Of a DNA stretch of 35,496 nt, positions 22,955-31,048 are shown piece after piece; position 1 is the first letter of the stretch; the number at the start of each line of letters is the position of its first letter. The translations under genes and the position numbers were made by a program. The stretch lies in assembly GCA_039814545.1 (NCBI GenBank), contig JBCCBB010000022.1:1-35496 (forward strand), in the 5' to 3' direction. The notes beneath the pieces were generated by a model. That model was not told the DNA's origin. It searched no databases and saw only the letters and a list, made by a program, of their open reading frames with translations. The stretch comes from CALBPI01 sp039814545. Its GTDB lineage: Bacteria > Pseudomonadota > Gammaproteobacteria > Steroidobacterales > Woeseiaceae.

Positions 22955-23341
22955 CTAGCGCAACATGGCATCGATCGTGTCGAGGTACTCGGCACGCATG
23001 GGTTTGACGAAGTACTGGCGCACCGCCTCGTAGACCGCCGACTGGCCAATGTCGCGTGTCTGTTCCGACGAGCTCAGCATGACCACGGCCGGCACCTTGT
23101 TGCCGAGGGCACCGCACCACTCGGCAAGAAACTCATGGCCATTCATGCGCGGCATGTTGATATCGAGCAGGATCAGATCGGGCGGCACGTCCCCCATAGC
23201 CTCGAGTGCCTCCAGCGCCACTTCGCCATTCCAGGCGGTCACGATTTCGACGTCGGGCCAGTGCTTTCGCAGCAAGTAGGTGGTGATGTACCGGTCGTCC
23301 TCGCTGTCCTCGACCAACAGGACTTTCCTCGGCGCAGCCAT
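22955..23341 (-). CDS. Single-domain CheY-like response regulator (Rcp1-type)
   Basis: A receiver domain of about 128 residues with no output domain. Visible are the acidic pair in VLLVEDSEDDR, the phospho-acceptor Asp in LILLDINMPRMNG (Asp60 from this start), the SSS switch residues in VVMLSSSEQ and the conserved lysine in YFVKPM. The extended EDSEDDRY start resembles Rcp1, which serves phytochrome-type kinases. ATG 23341 overlaps the histidine kinase stop (ATGA); a GTG one codon upstream is equally close to GGGAGG. It is almost certainly the partner of the kinase encoded just upstream and acts by protein contact or phosphotransfer, not by binding DNA. Confidence 0.93.
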   Translation of the reverse strand: MAAPRKVLLVEDSEDDRYITTYLLRKHWPDVEIVTAWNGEVALEALEAMGDVPPDLILLDINMPRMNGHEFLAEWCGALGNKVPAVVMLSSSEQTRDIGQSAVYEAVRQYFVKPMRAEYLDTIDAMLR

Positions 23342-24666
23342 CACGCAGCGCCTCCCGCGGGCAAGGTCACAGAGAACGCTGAGCCCGGTGCCAGAGGGCT
23401 GTACTCGAGATCACCACCCAGCGCGCGTGCCAGCCGGCGCGAGAGGTACAGACCGAGGCCTGTGCCGGGCGCCACATCTCGATGAAACCGCTTGAACATG
23501 CCGAACAGATCAGCGCGATGCTCGGGCTCAATGCCCTGGCCGTTGTCTCGGACCTCAACCCGCACCACGCCACGTTGTTCGCGCACGGCGATGTCCACGC
23601 AGGGCGAATCGGCCGCCGTGTACTTGATGGCATTGGACACAAGGTTTTCGAGTATCTGGGTCAGCTCAACGCGGTGCGTCATCACGGGCGCTGTGGCCTC
23701 AACTTTCACGTTGATGACAACCCGATCGGCGCCCGGCATATCCGATAAGCGCGAAAGGACATCGTCCACGAGGGCATGCAGATCGACGCGCTCGGGCTCA
23801 GTCGATTCATCGCGGCGCGCGACGGCGATGATGTCGCTGATCAGCCGGTCGAGTCCCAGCATCGCCTTTTCAACTCGCCCGAGTGTGAAGTGCGCCGACG
23901 CCTTGTCGTCGTCGTCGAGCGCGTCTCTCGCGATAGTGACCATCCCAGTCGCCGACGCGACGGGTGCGCGCAGGTCATGCGAGATCCGAAAACTGAACTC
24001 GCGGAGCTCGTTATTGGCGGCCTCGATTGAGTTCACCGTGGCATCGATGTGGCGCACCATGGGTCGGAATATGAGCAGGGCTTCGCACGCCAGAACGAAG
24101 AGTCCGACAACGACCACCGCGGTCTCGAGATTACGAAACTGGACCAGTCTCCGCTCGCTGTCGGCCTGGTAGCGCGTCACCATGTCGTCGAGCGGCGGCA
24201 GCAGTTTGTACGCCGCCTGTTCGATGAGACGGTCCGGATGCTGCGCGGAGGCTCCGTCTCGCGGCAAGGCGGCAAGAAACCGCTCGGCGATCTCCAAGTA
24301 ATCGCGAACCTGGCGGTCGAGGCCATCTGGAGCGTCATAGAGCGCCTGAATATCGGCCGTCCGAGCGAAGGCGCCGCGCGGCCCCGTAAGCGCGTCGTGG
24401 TTGCTGCGCATTTGTGCAATCGCACCCGTAAGTGCCGCCACGACCCGCGCCCGCGCATTGGCTTTGTCGGTGACGGTGAGTTCGTCGCTGAGCAGCGCGA
24501 TACGCTGCGAGAGCATGCGTTGCTGACCCGCTGTGTTAATGAGCCAGGCATCCTGCGTATTGCGGCCCAACTGCTGTTGCAGAATGAACCACGCACCGAT
24601 CAGCACGAGCGCGACGAGTGTCAACGCGCCCACGTAGCGCAATGTCAGTCTTGTCTTTAGCGGCAT
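23341..24666 (-). CDS. PilJ-domain sensor histidine kinase
   Basis: A 441-residue inner-membrane kinase. Transmembrane helix 1 is about residues 12-32 and helix 2 about 181-201. The periplasmic part opens with INTAGQQRMLSQRIA (43-57), the PilJ/NarX-like P-box that in NarX binds nitrate; the ligand here is unknown. The HisKA helix has FSFRISHDLRAPV with His230. The ATPase domain has the N-box QILENLVSNAIKYT (337-350), G1 DNGQG (374-378) and G2 GTGLGL (401-406). ATG 24666 is chosen because MPLKTRLTLRYVG leads straight into helix 1; the open frame extends upstream without family-like sequence. It is coupled to the downstream response regulator by an ATGA overlap. The 250 bases upstream (24667-24916) hold nothing recognised. 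Confidence 0.92.
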   Translation of the reverse strand: MPLKTRLTLRYVGALTLVALVLIGAWFILQQQLGRNTQDAWLINTAGQQRMLSQRIALLSDELTVTDKANARARVVAALTGAIAQMRSNHDALTGPRGAFARTADIQALYDAPDGLDRQVRDYLEIAERFLAALPRDGASAQHPDRLIEQAAYKLLPPLDDMVTRYQADSERRLVQFRNLETAVVVVGLFVLACEALLIFRPMVRHIDATVNSIEAANNELREFSFRISHDLRAPVASATGMVTIARDALDDDDKASAHFTLGRVEKAMLGLDRLISDIIAVARRDESTEPERVDLHALVDDVLSRLSDMPGADRVVINVKVEATAPVMTHRVELTQILENLVSNAIKYTAADSPCVDIAVREQRGVVRVEVRDNGQGIEPEHRADLFGMFKRFHRDVAPGTGLGLYLSRRLARALGGDLEYSPLAPGSAFSVTLPAGGAA

Positions 24667-24916
24667 CGATTCTAGGCTGTCTAAGGGCGACCCAGAGCGG
24701 AACCAGGCCTGCGCGATCGGCCTAACGCAGGCCCACGTGCTGTGTCGCGGCCCCAAACGACCGCTCAGTGATAGCGGCGGCGGCGTGGCTCGCTTTAGCG
24801 CGGCACCCCTGCCGGTGCTAACACCCCGACATCTTGGCCGAGCACGGGCAGACTCCCGCTATCATGCGGGCTGAACTGCAGCGGCCGGCGCTGCGGGAGA
24901 TTTCAGGGAGCACACC

Positions 24917-25930
24917 ATGCAGATCGGGCTTGTCGGTTTGGGCAGGATGGGCGGAAACATGGCCAAACGACTTATGGCTGCGGGCCACGAGTGCGTGGTT
25001 TACGACCCCAACCCCGAGGCCGTTGCTGCGCTGCAGGCGGCCGGCGCGACAGGCGTGGACTCGTTGTCGGGCCTGGCACAGGCGCTGACACCGCCCCGCG
25101 CCGTCTGGCTGATGGTGCCCGCGGCCGTGGTGGACGACAGCATTGACGCGCTCGCGCCGTCTTTGGCGGAGGACGACACCCTCATCGACGGTGGCAACTC
25201 GTACTACATCGACGACCTGCGCCGCGCCAAAGCACTATCCGCACGAGGTATGCACTACATTGACGTGGGCACGAGCGGCGGCGTTTGGGGCCTGGAGCGT
25301 GGTTACTGCCTCATGATTGGCGGCGAGACCGAGACCGTTCGCCGGCTCACCCCCATCTTCGAGGCCTTGTCGCCGGGCCGTGGGGATATTGAGCCCACGC
25401 GCAATCGTGGCGACAGCAACAGCACCGCTGACCAGGGCTTCCTGCACTGTGGTCCCTGCGGCGCGGGACACTTCGTGAAGATGGTGCACAACGGCATCGA
25501 GTACGGCCTCATGGCCGCCTACGCCGAAGGTCTGGGCATCCTCAGAAGCGCTAATGTAGGCAAGCGCGAGCATGAAGAAGACGCCGAAACCACGCCCATG
25601 CGGAACCCTGAGCACTACCAGTACGACTTTGACGTGGCCGACATCACCGAGTTGTGGCGCCGTGGCAGCGTGGTCTCGTCCTGGTTGCTCGACATCACCG
25701 CCGACGCACTGGCCGCCGATTCATCGCTCGACGACTTCACGGGGCGCGTTTCCGATTCCGGAGAGGGCCGCTGGACCATTAAGGCCGCCATCGACGAGGC
25801 CGTCCCGACGCCCGTGCTCACCACAGCGCTTTATGAGCGGTTCAGCTCACGCGGTGAAGCGGATTACCAGAACCGCGTGTTGTCGGCGATGCGCCGCGGC
25901 TTTGGCGGGCACGTGGAAAAAAAGGACTAA
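24917..25930 (+). CDS. gnd: 6-phosphogluconate dehydrogenase, short NAD-type
   Basis: Oxidatively decarboxylates 6-phosphogluconate to ribulose 5-phosphate in the pentose phosphate pathway. At 337 residues it belongs to the short form rather than the 470-residue E. coli form. The nucleotide-binding loop is GLGRMG (7-12) and strand 2 ends VVYD with acidic Asp30, which favours NAD+ over NADP+. Substrate-binding blocks are DGGNS (91-95), TSGGVWGLERG (119-129) and the catalytic KMVHNGIEYG (188-197). GGGAG lies before the ATG. No zwf or pgl gene is nearby, so its pathway context is not visible here. It converges on the DUF2165 gene, 8 bases away. Confidence 0.95.
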   Translation: MQIGLVGLGRMGGNMAKRLMAAGHECVVYDPNPEAVAALQAAGATGVDSLSGLAQALTPPRAVWLMVPAAVVDDSIDALAPSLAEDDTLIDGGNSYYIDDLRRAKALSARGMHYIDVGTSGGVWGLERGYCLMIGGETETVRRLTPIFEALSPGRGDIEPTRNRGDSNSTADQGFLHCGPCGAGHFVKMVHNGIEYGLMAAYAEGLGILRSANVGKREHEEDAETTPMRNPEHYQYDFDVADITELWRRGSVVSSWLLDITADALAADSSLDDFTGRVSDSGEGRWTIKAAIDEAVPTPVLTTALYERFSSRGEADYQNRVLSAMRRGFGGHVEKKD

Positions 25931-25938
25931 CGACTCGC

Positions 25939-26436
25939 TTAGTCTTCCGATGACGCCACAAACAACGCGATCAACGCAATCGACGCTGCGTAGCGCATGG
26001 CGGATTCGAGCACAGGCTCGCGCAGGGACTCGGACTGCCAGAGCCCAAACCAGACTTCAGCAATCACGATAAAGCCGGCGAACAGCATGAACAGCGCGAC
26101 ACCGCAGCCAATCAATGCGGTGCGACGCGATACCGCGTAAGACGCGTCCTGCGCCGTGCGGTTGAGCCACATGCCCGCCGCACCCACGCCGCACAAAACG
26201 GCAGCCGCCAGTTTGCCACCGCCGATAAACAGCGCGCCGAGCCAGACCGCGATCGGATTCGAAGTGGCCTGCCAGCTACCCGGGCCGGCATCAAACGTGA
26301 CCATTGAGGTCGTGGCCCGCACCGCGTCGAGCGTGGCCGACCAGTTCAGGAGATTTTGCAGCAGGCTTACCGCGGCCCAAACGGCGACGGCTGCGACCAG
26401 CGCGGCCTTGAGCAGCCGCAGGTGGGCGATACTCAC
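25939..26436 (-). CDS. DUF2165 small integral membrane protein
   Basis: A 165-residue membrane protein with four hydrophobic helices (about 8-28, 62-86, 105-128, 144-162). The family pattern is visible in LLNWSATLDAVRATTSMVTFD near 28-49, in SNPIAVWLGALFIGGGKLAAA, and in the tryptophan-rich loop EVWFGLWQSES. The function of DUF2165 is unknown. A GTG start gives MSIAHLRLLK; it lies 7 bases after the NTF2-like gene's stop, so the two are probably cotranscribed. Confidence 0.88.
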   Translation of the reverse strand: MSIAHLRLLKAALVAAVAVWAAVSLLQNLLNWSATLDAVRATTSMVTFDAGPGSWQATSNPIAVWLGALFIGGGKLAAAVLCGVGAAGMWLNRTAQDASYAVSRRTALIGCGVALFMLFAGFIVIAEVWFGLWQSESLREPVLESAMRYAASIALIALFVASSED

Positions 26437-26443
26437 AACCGCG

Positions 26444-26818
26444 TCAGGTCAGCGCCTTGAGCAGCCCGGCGGCCGCCGAGCCGTCAACGTACTCGCGCAG
26501 GTCGATCACCTTGCCATCGCGAACATCGGCGACCACACAGGCCGCAAGGTCGAGATCCGTGCCGTCAGGCAGGGTACCGCGCACGCGGTGCTCCTCGACG
26601 AAGCCCGAGGCCGTGGGTGTGCAAATCGCGTCGGCGTAGCGAAAGTCTGCGACCGCACCGTGAATCGCCAGCGCAAACTCGATCAGCGTATCGAGGTCCA
26701 TAGGCGCACTCTTGTTCTGGCGTGCCGTGACGTCGGCGGCGCACAGGCTGCGTACCGTGTCGGCATCGCCATCCGCGAATGCGTCGAACAGTGCCTCAGC
26801 CAGTTCGAGGTGGGTCAT
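26444..26818 (-). CDS. NTF2-like/SnoaL-type protein
   Basis: A 124-residue protein with the cone-shaped NTF2-like fold: an N-terminal helix LELAEALFDAFADGDADTVRSLCAADVTARQN, a second helix pair, then strands with FVEEHRVRGTLPDG, LAACVVADVRDGKVIDLREYVDG. The ending (V-x-DGKI-x-x-x-x-EY-x-D pattern) is typical of SnoaL-like enzymes and ketosteroid-isomerase relatives, but no catalytic Asp-Tyr pair can be assigned with confidence, so substrate is unknown. GGAG is 8 bases before the ATG. It leads a two-gene minus-strand unit with DUF2165 and is divergent from the 416-residue membrane protein with 123 bases between them. Confidence 0.85.
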   Translation of the reverse strand: MTHLELAEALFDAFADGDADTVRSLCAADVTARQNKSAPMDLDTLIEFALAIHGAVADFRYADAICTPTASGFVEEHRVRGTLPDGTDLDLAACVVADVRDGKVIDLREYVDGSAAAGLLKALT

Positions 26819-26941
26819 AGGGGCTTCTCCAGACTTCGCGTAGCGCCTAGGACGCCACTGAAGTTTGAGACTAACGCACTTGCCCTGTCGTTAACATCGA
26901 CGGGTTAGACTCCGCTTGACCCTCTTAGCCTCTGACTGCCT

Positions 26942-28192
26942 ATGGAAGCGCTCGCACTACTGATCGGCGAAATCGTATTCGTCGTCCTCATTCCCTTCAT
27001 TGCGCTAGCCATCGAAATTATAGGTGCGGCAATCAGTGCGCTCATGGCCGCAATGTCCGGGCGCAAGCGCGAACCCGGCGCACGGGGCGGCATTGCAAAG
27101 CCCGTCGCGGTGGCTCTGGCAAGCTTGTCCGCTGTTGTGCTCGTCGCCGTTCTTGTGGTGAACCTGTTCTTCTTCGAGCAAGCCGTACAATTTGTCTTTG
27201 ACCGGGTGGAGCAGCGCAAAGGCATCACGACGTCCTGCGAGACTATCGATGGATCGCTCATCACGGGGCGTGTGCAGCTTGGCGACTGTGACATCAAACG
27301 TAGAGAGCACCCGGTATCGACATTCGATCTGCAGGTCGCGGAAATCGACCTCGATCTGCGTATCGCGTCCATGTTTGGTACCGCCCAGCTCGATTTTGCC
27401 CGCGTGTCGGGGCTCTCAGGGGCGGTCTTCACCGATCGACGCAGCGCCGCGAACCAGCCGCCACGCGACCGGCCACGGCGTGAATTTGAGATTCACGAGC
27501 TCGCCGTAACGGACGTCCGCATCGCCGTAACCGGCATCAATGCGAGCGGCAACGCATTCAGTGTTCCCGTTTCCGTGGCGCAACTCGACAGTAAGCCACT
27601 GCGGTCCAAGCTCTTGCTTTTCGACGTCCTCTTCCGTGCGAACGCGTCGGGCCGCCTCGCGGGCGCACCCTTCGAACTCGCGTCATCGGCGACACCGGAC
27701 GGGCGGCGAACCGAGTGGCGCGCAACCCAGGTGCCCGTTGCAAGCCTGGCCGACGTGGTTGGGGGCGCGCTGGGCTGGTTCAGCGCTGGCTTTGTCGACG
27801 TGTATGTCGAAGACGATTGGGAGGCGACGGAAGCCACGTCGCTCGATCTCGACTGGCGGCTTGAGTTTTCGGACCTTGAGGTGACCCCGCCGCCGGGAAC
27901 AGGTCGTGTGGCACGAATTGCCTCGGTGCCCCTGACCAGGCTCATCAATGGCTACGACGGCAGTATCCCGCTCGAGTTCGGCCTCGTGCTCGAAGAGAAT
28001 CAGTTTGCGTTGCGCTACTCGTTGTCCGCGGCAGGCGTTTGGCTCGCCATCAAGGAAGCCGTTGACGGCGCGTGGTCACGGATTGGCTTCGACACGAGCA
28101 AGATCGCTGAAAAGACCGAATCCATGCGTGAGGGAATGCGAGACATTCTGGACCGTGTTCGCGGTGACGTTGAAGACGGGTCCGAAGACTAG
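26942..28192 (+). CDS. Membrane-anchored protein of unknown function (AsmA-like character)
   Basis: I do not recognise this 416-residue protein. It has two hydrophobic segments at the N-terminus (about 4-38 and 52-76) separated by a basic loop (GRKREPGARGG), then a largely beta-rich region without further helices, and a charged amphipathic C-terminus (about 370-416). Residues about 95-175 (TIDGSLITGRVQLGDCDIKR..., then VAEIDLDLRIASMFGTAQLDFARVSGLSG) have the strand-and-label pattern of AsmA/TamB-type periplasmic lipid-transport proteins, and two cysteines (about 99 and 115) could form a disulphide. An AsmA-like role is inference only. The flanking genes give no hint. Confidence 0.6.
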   Translation: MEALALLIGEIVFVVLIPFIALAIEIIGAAISALMAAMSGRKREPGARGGIAKPVAVALASLSAVVLVAVLVVNLFFFEQAVQFVFDRVEQRKGITTSCETIDGSLITGRVQLGDCDIKRREHPVSTFDLQVAEIDLDLRIASMFGTAQLDFARVSGLSGAVFTDRRSAANQPPRDRPRREFEIHELAVTDVRIAVTGINASGNAFSVPVSVAQLDSKPLRSKLLLFDVLFRANASGRLAGAPFELASSATPDGRRTEWRATQVPVASLADVVGGALGWFSAGFVDVYVEDDWEATEATSLDLDWRLEFSDLEVTPPPGTGRVARIASVPLTRLINGYDGSIPLEFGLVLEENQFALRYSLSAAGVWLAIKEAVDGAWSRIGFDTSKIAEKTESMREGMRDILDRVRGDVEDGSED

Positions 28193-28212
28193 ACTCGAAT
28201 CAAAGACACGAC

Positions 28213-28473
28213 CTACTCGGCTTTGTTGAAACAGTATCGCGCGATCAGCCAACGATCTGCTTTCTGCGTGAACACCCAAAGCTCCCGGTTTATCTCGGGG
28301 ACGGTCTCCCCGGAAGCCTTGAGAAATCGCGTGCCGTGCGAGGTCGTCGTCGTATAGGCGACATCTCCCGCTACAACGATTTGCGTCGGATCAATCTGAA
28401 ACTCGATGTCTAACGTCAGCATCGAGAAGGCAGCGGCGTAGAAGCCCTCGATCGCTATGTCGACTTGGTGCAA
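28213..28473 (-). pseudogene. NTF2/SnoaL-like gene, N-terminus missing
   Basis: This 86-residue frame (nominal TTG start) corresponds to the second half of a DUF4440/SnoaL-type protein: AIEGFYAAAFSMLTLDIEF, IVVAGDVAYTTTTSHGT, and a normal C-terminus ELWVFTQKADRWLIARYCFN. A complete protein would have 40-60 more N-terminal residues (helix plus first strand) before AIEGFY. Those residues are absent: the frame instead runs antisense into the LysR fragment. Together with the neighbouring truncated gene this marks a deletion or recombination junction near 28450-28460. It is probably not functional. The base composition is less GC-rich than the neighbours. Confidence 0.75.
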
Positions 28474-28953
28474 GAGGGGTTTGACCTTGCCATTCGAGTT
28501 GGTGAGCTCGCCGACTCATCGCTAATGGTCAGGCGGCTTCGCGAGTTTCATCTCACCGCAGTCGCTAGTAACGAGTACCTTCGCTTGAATGGAGCCCCGG
28601 GAGTACCTGGCGAGCTTGTGGATCACAACTGCGTCGTCGATGAAGTTGACAGCTTCACGAATCGATGGCCCTTCAGAATCAAGAACAAACGAGTCGGTAT
28701 CAATGTCTCCGGCAACGTAAAGGTCAATAGTGGCGAGATCGCTAGAAATCTCGCTGCGGCAGGCGTTAGAGTCGCGTGGCTACCAAACTTTTTTGTTCGG
28801 GACCAGATAGCAACAGGGGAGCTTATGGAGATTCTAGCGGGTACGGTAGATAGTAGCATTGGCCTGTTTTGCGTTTACCCGAAGAGCAAGCATGTCTCGG
28901 CAAAGGTACGAGTGTTCATTGATTTTGTTATCGACCACATGGGCAAAGCGTGA
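28444..28953 (+). pseudogene. LysR-type regulator, C-terminal substrate-binding fragment
   Basis: From about 28444 the frame reads ALDRYVDLVQEGFDLAIRVGELADSSLMVRRL, the middle of a LysR-type substrate-binding domain (usual wording: DRFVDLVEEGFDLAIRIGEL). It continues to a normal end, with VASNEYLRLNGAPG, NCVVDEVD and a C-terminal FIDFVIDHM. The N-terminal helix-turn-helix and first third of the protein (roughly 120-130 residues) are missing; upstream in frame is a TAA at 28411. Without the DNA-binding domain it cannot be a working regulator. The GC content is visibly lower than in flanking genes, suggesting acquired DNA. The 250 bases after it (28954-29203) hold no recognised gene and are also lower in GC. 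Confidence 0.82.
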
Positions 28954-29203
28954 AGTTCGATCGATAACAGCAAGAACGTTCAACCTTGGCTGAAACGCAT
29001 GCCAGCCTAGCTTCGACTAACGTTCACGTGTGCAGATCATTGTTTCGGGAAACCACCTAGCAAGAACCGACAAGGTCCAAAATCCACTAGGCGCAAGCAT
29101 GTATCGAGAATCGGCTCATGATTTCCTGAGACTACCCACAGTTTGAATTCATTCTGGGCGACTGTTCTCTCTGCTCACACAACTTCGGACTCAGACACGC
29201 TCG

Positions 29204-31036
29204 CTACTCAACCGTCACACTCTTCGCGAGATTCCTCGGCTGATCCACATCCGTGCCCTTGAGCACGGCAACGTGATACGAAAGTAGCTGCAGCGGCACC
29301 GTGTAAACGATCGGCGCGATGAGTCGGTCGGCGTGCGGCATCTCGATGACGCGGATGCCTTCTTCAGACTTAATACCCGTTTCCTTGTCCGCAAACACGT
29401 AGAGTTGACCACCACGAGCGCGCACCACCTGCATGTTCGATTTGAGCTTATCGAGCAGGTCGTTGTTGGGCGCCACGACCACGACCGGCATGTCTTCGTC
29501 GATGAGCGCAAGCGGCCCGTGCTTGAGTTCGCCCGCTGCGTAGGCCTCGGCGTGGATGTAGCTGATCTCTTTGAGCTTCAGCGCCCCTTCCATAGCGATG
29601 GGCCACATGGGGCCGCGACCTAGGAATAGCGTGTGGTGTTTCTCGGCGAAGTCTTCGGCCAGGTCGCGCAGCAGGTCGTTCATGCCCAGCACCTGTTCGA
29701 CGGCAGCCGCTGCGTGGTAGACGTGCGGCACAAGCTCGCCTTCGCGGGCATCGTCCATGCCACGATGGCGTGCGAGCATGAGCGTGACGAGCAACATCGA
29801 GAGCAGCTGCGTCGTGAACGCCTTGGTGCTCGCAACGCCGATCTCGGGGCCCGCGTGCGTCATCATCGTAAGGTCGGATTCGCGCACCATCGAGCTGTGG
29901 GCGGAGTTGCAAATCGTCAGTGAACCCAGGTAGTTCGACGCTTTGGCCAGGCGCAGCGCCTCGAGCGTATCCGCGGTCTCGCCCGACTGGGAGAGCGTCA
30001 CGAAGAGCGTGTTCTCAGGAACAACGACATTGCGGTAACGGTACTCGCTGGCGATCTCGACCTGGCAGGGCACGCCCGCGATCGATTCGAACCAGTACTT
30101 GCCCACACAACCGGCGTGGTAACTCGTGCCGCAGGCAACGATGTGAATGTTCTCTGCGCGGGCCAGCAACTCAGCTGCGCGCGGCCCCAACGAATCCGGT
30201 AGCACGCGGTTGTTGTTCACGCGCCCGTAGAGCGTGTCCGCCAGTGCCGAGGGCTGATCAAAGATCTCCTTCAGCATGAAGTGACGGTAGGGGCCGCGGT
30301 CGGCCGTATCCGTCGCCGCATTGGTCTCGTGGACTTCGCGCTCGACAGGCGTTCCGTTAGCATCGAACACCTGGATCGATTCGCGCGTGATTTCGGCGAG
30401 ATCGCCTTGCTCCAGGTAGATGAACCGCTGGGTCACGGGCAGCAAGGCCTGGATGCCACTGGCTACATAGTTTTCGCCGATGCCCACGCCGATCACAAGC
30501 GGGCTCGCCACGCGGCTCACGACCACGCGGTCCGGATCTTCGGCATCGACGACGAGCAGCGCGAACGCGCCTTCAAAACGTTGCGTGGCCTTGCGCACGG
30601 ACTCAACAAGGTCCATGCCGTTCTTCACGTACTCGTGCACCAGATGCGCAGCGACTTCGGTGTCGGTCTCAGAAGCGAACTCGTAGCCCTTATCGAGCAA
30701 CTCGTCCTTAATCTCCTGGAAGTTCTCGATCACACCGTTATGGATGACGGCAATGCGATCGCCCGACAGGTGCGGGTGCGCGTTCTGTTCCGTAACTCCG
30801 CCGTGCGTCGCCCAGCGCGTGTGCGCGAGCCCCAGGGTGCCTGCGAGCGGGTCGGCATCAAGCTTGCTTTGCAGGCCCGACACCTTACCGACGGCGCGGC
30901 GCAGGCCCAGCGACCGATCGTCGCGGAGCACGGCCAGGCCGGCTGAGTCATAGCCCCGGTACTCGAGACGGCGCAGGCCCTCGACGAGAATCGGTACCAC
31001 GTTACGCTCGGCAATCGCGCCGACGATTCCACACAT
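29204..31036 (-). CDS. glmS: Glutamine–fructose-6-phosphate aminotransferase
   Basis: GlmS makes glucosamine 6-phosphate from fructose 6-phosphate and glutamine, the first step toward UDP-GlcNAc. The 610 residues match the usual length (609 in E. coli). The N-terminal glutaminase domain starts MCGIVGAIAERN with the catalytic Cys2, then RRLEYRGYDSAG, the TRWATHGGVTEQNAHPH block and HNGVIENF. Two SIS sugar-isomerase domains follow, with CGTSYHAG, SQSGETADT and GRGPMWPIAMEGALKLKEISYIHAEAY. The C-terminus AKSVTVE is complete. AGGGACA precedes the ATG. It lies 12 bases after glmU, and the two are probably cotranscribed. No GlmY/GlmZ-type or ribozyme element was recognised in the short gap. Confidence 0.97.
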   Translation of the reverse strand: MCGIVGAIAERNVVPILVEGLRRLEYRGYDSAGLAVLRDDRSLGLRRAVGKVSGLQSKLDADPLAGTLGLAHTRWATHGGVTEQNAHPHLSGDRIAVIHNGVIENFQEIKDELLDKGYEFASETDTEVAAHLVHEYVKNGMDLVESVRKATQRFEGAFALLVVDAEDPDRVVVSRVASPLVIGVGIGENYVASGIQALLPVTQRFIYLEQGDLAEITRESIQVFDANGTPVEREVHETNAATDTADRGPYRHFMLKEIFDQPSALADTLYGRVNNNRVLPDSLGPRAAELLARAENIHIVACGTSYHAGCVGKYWFESIAGVPCQVEIASEYRYRNVVVPENTLFVTLSQSGETADTLEALRLAKASNYLGSLTICNSAHSSMVRESDLTMMTHAGPEIGVASTKAFTTQLLSMLLVTLMLARHRGMDDAREGELVPHVYHAAAAVEQVLGMNDLLRDLAEDFAEKHHTLFLGRGPMWPIAMEGALKLKEISYIHAEAYAAGELKHGPLALIDEDMPVVVVAPNNDLLDKLKSNMQVVRARGGQLYVFADKETGIKSEEGIRVIEMPHADRLIAPIVYTVPLQLLSYHVAVLKGTDVDQPRNLAKSVTVE

Positions 31037-31048
31037 GTTGCTGTGTCC

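Noticed and set aside
22955..23341. NarL-type partner for the HisKA_3 kinase
   Set aside because: The adjacent regulator is a receiver only; there is no LuxR helix-turn-helix in it or nearby.
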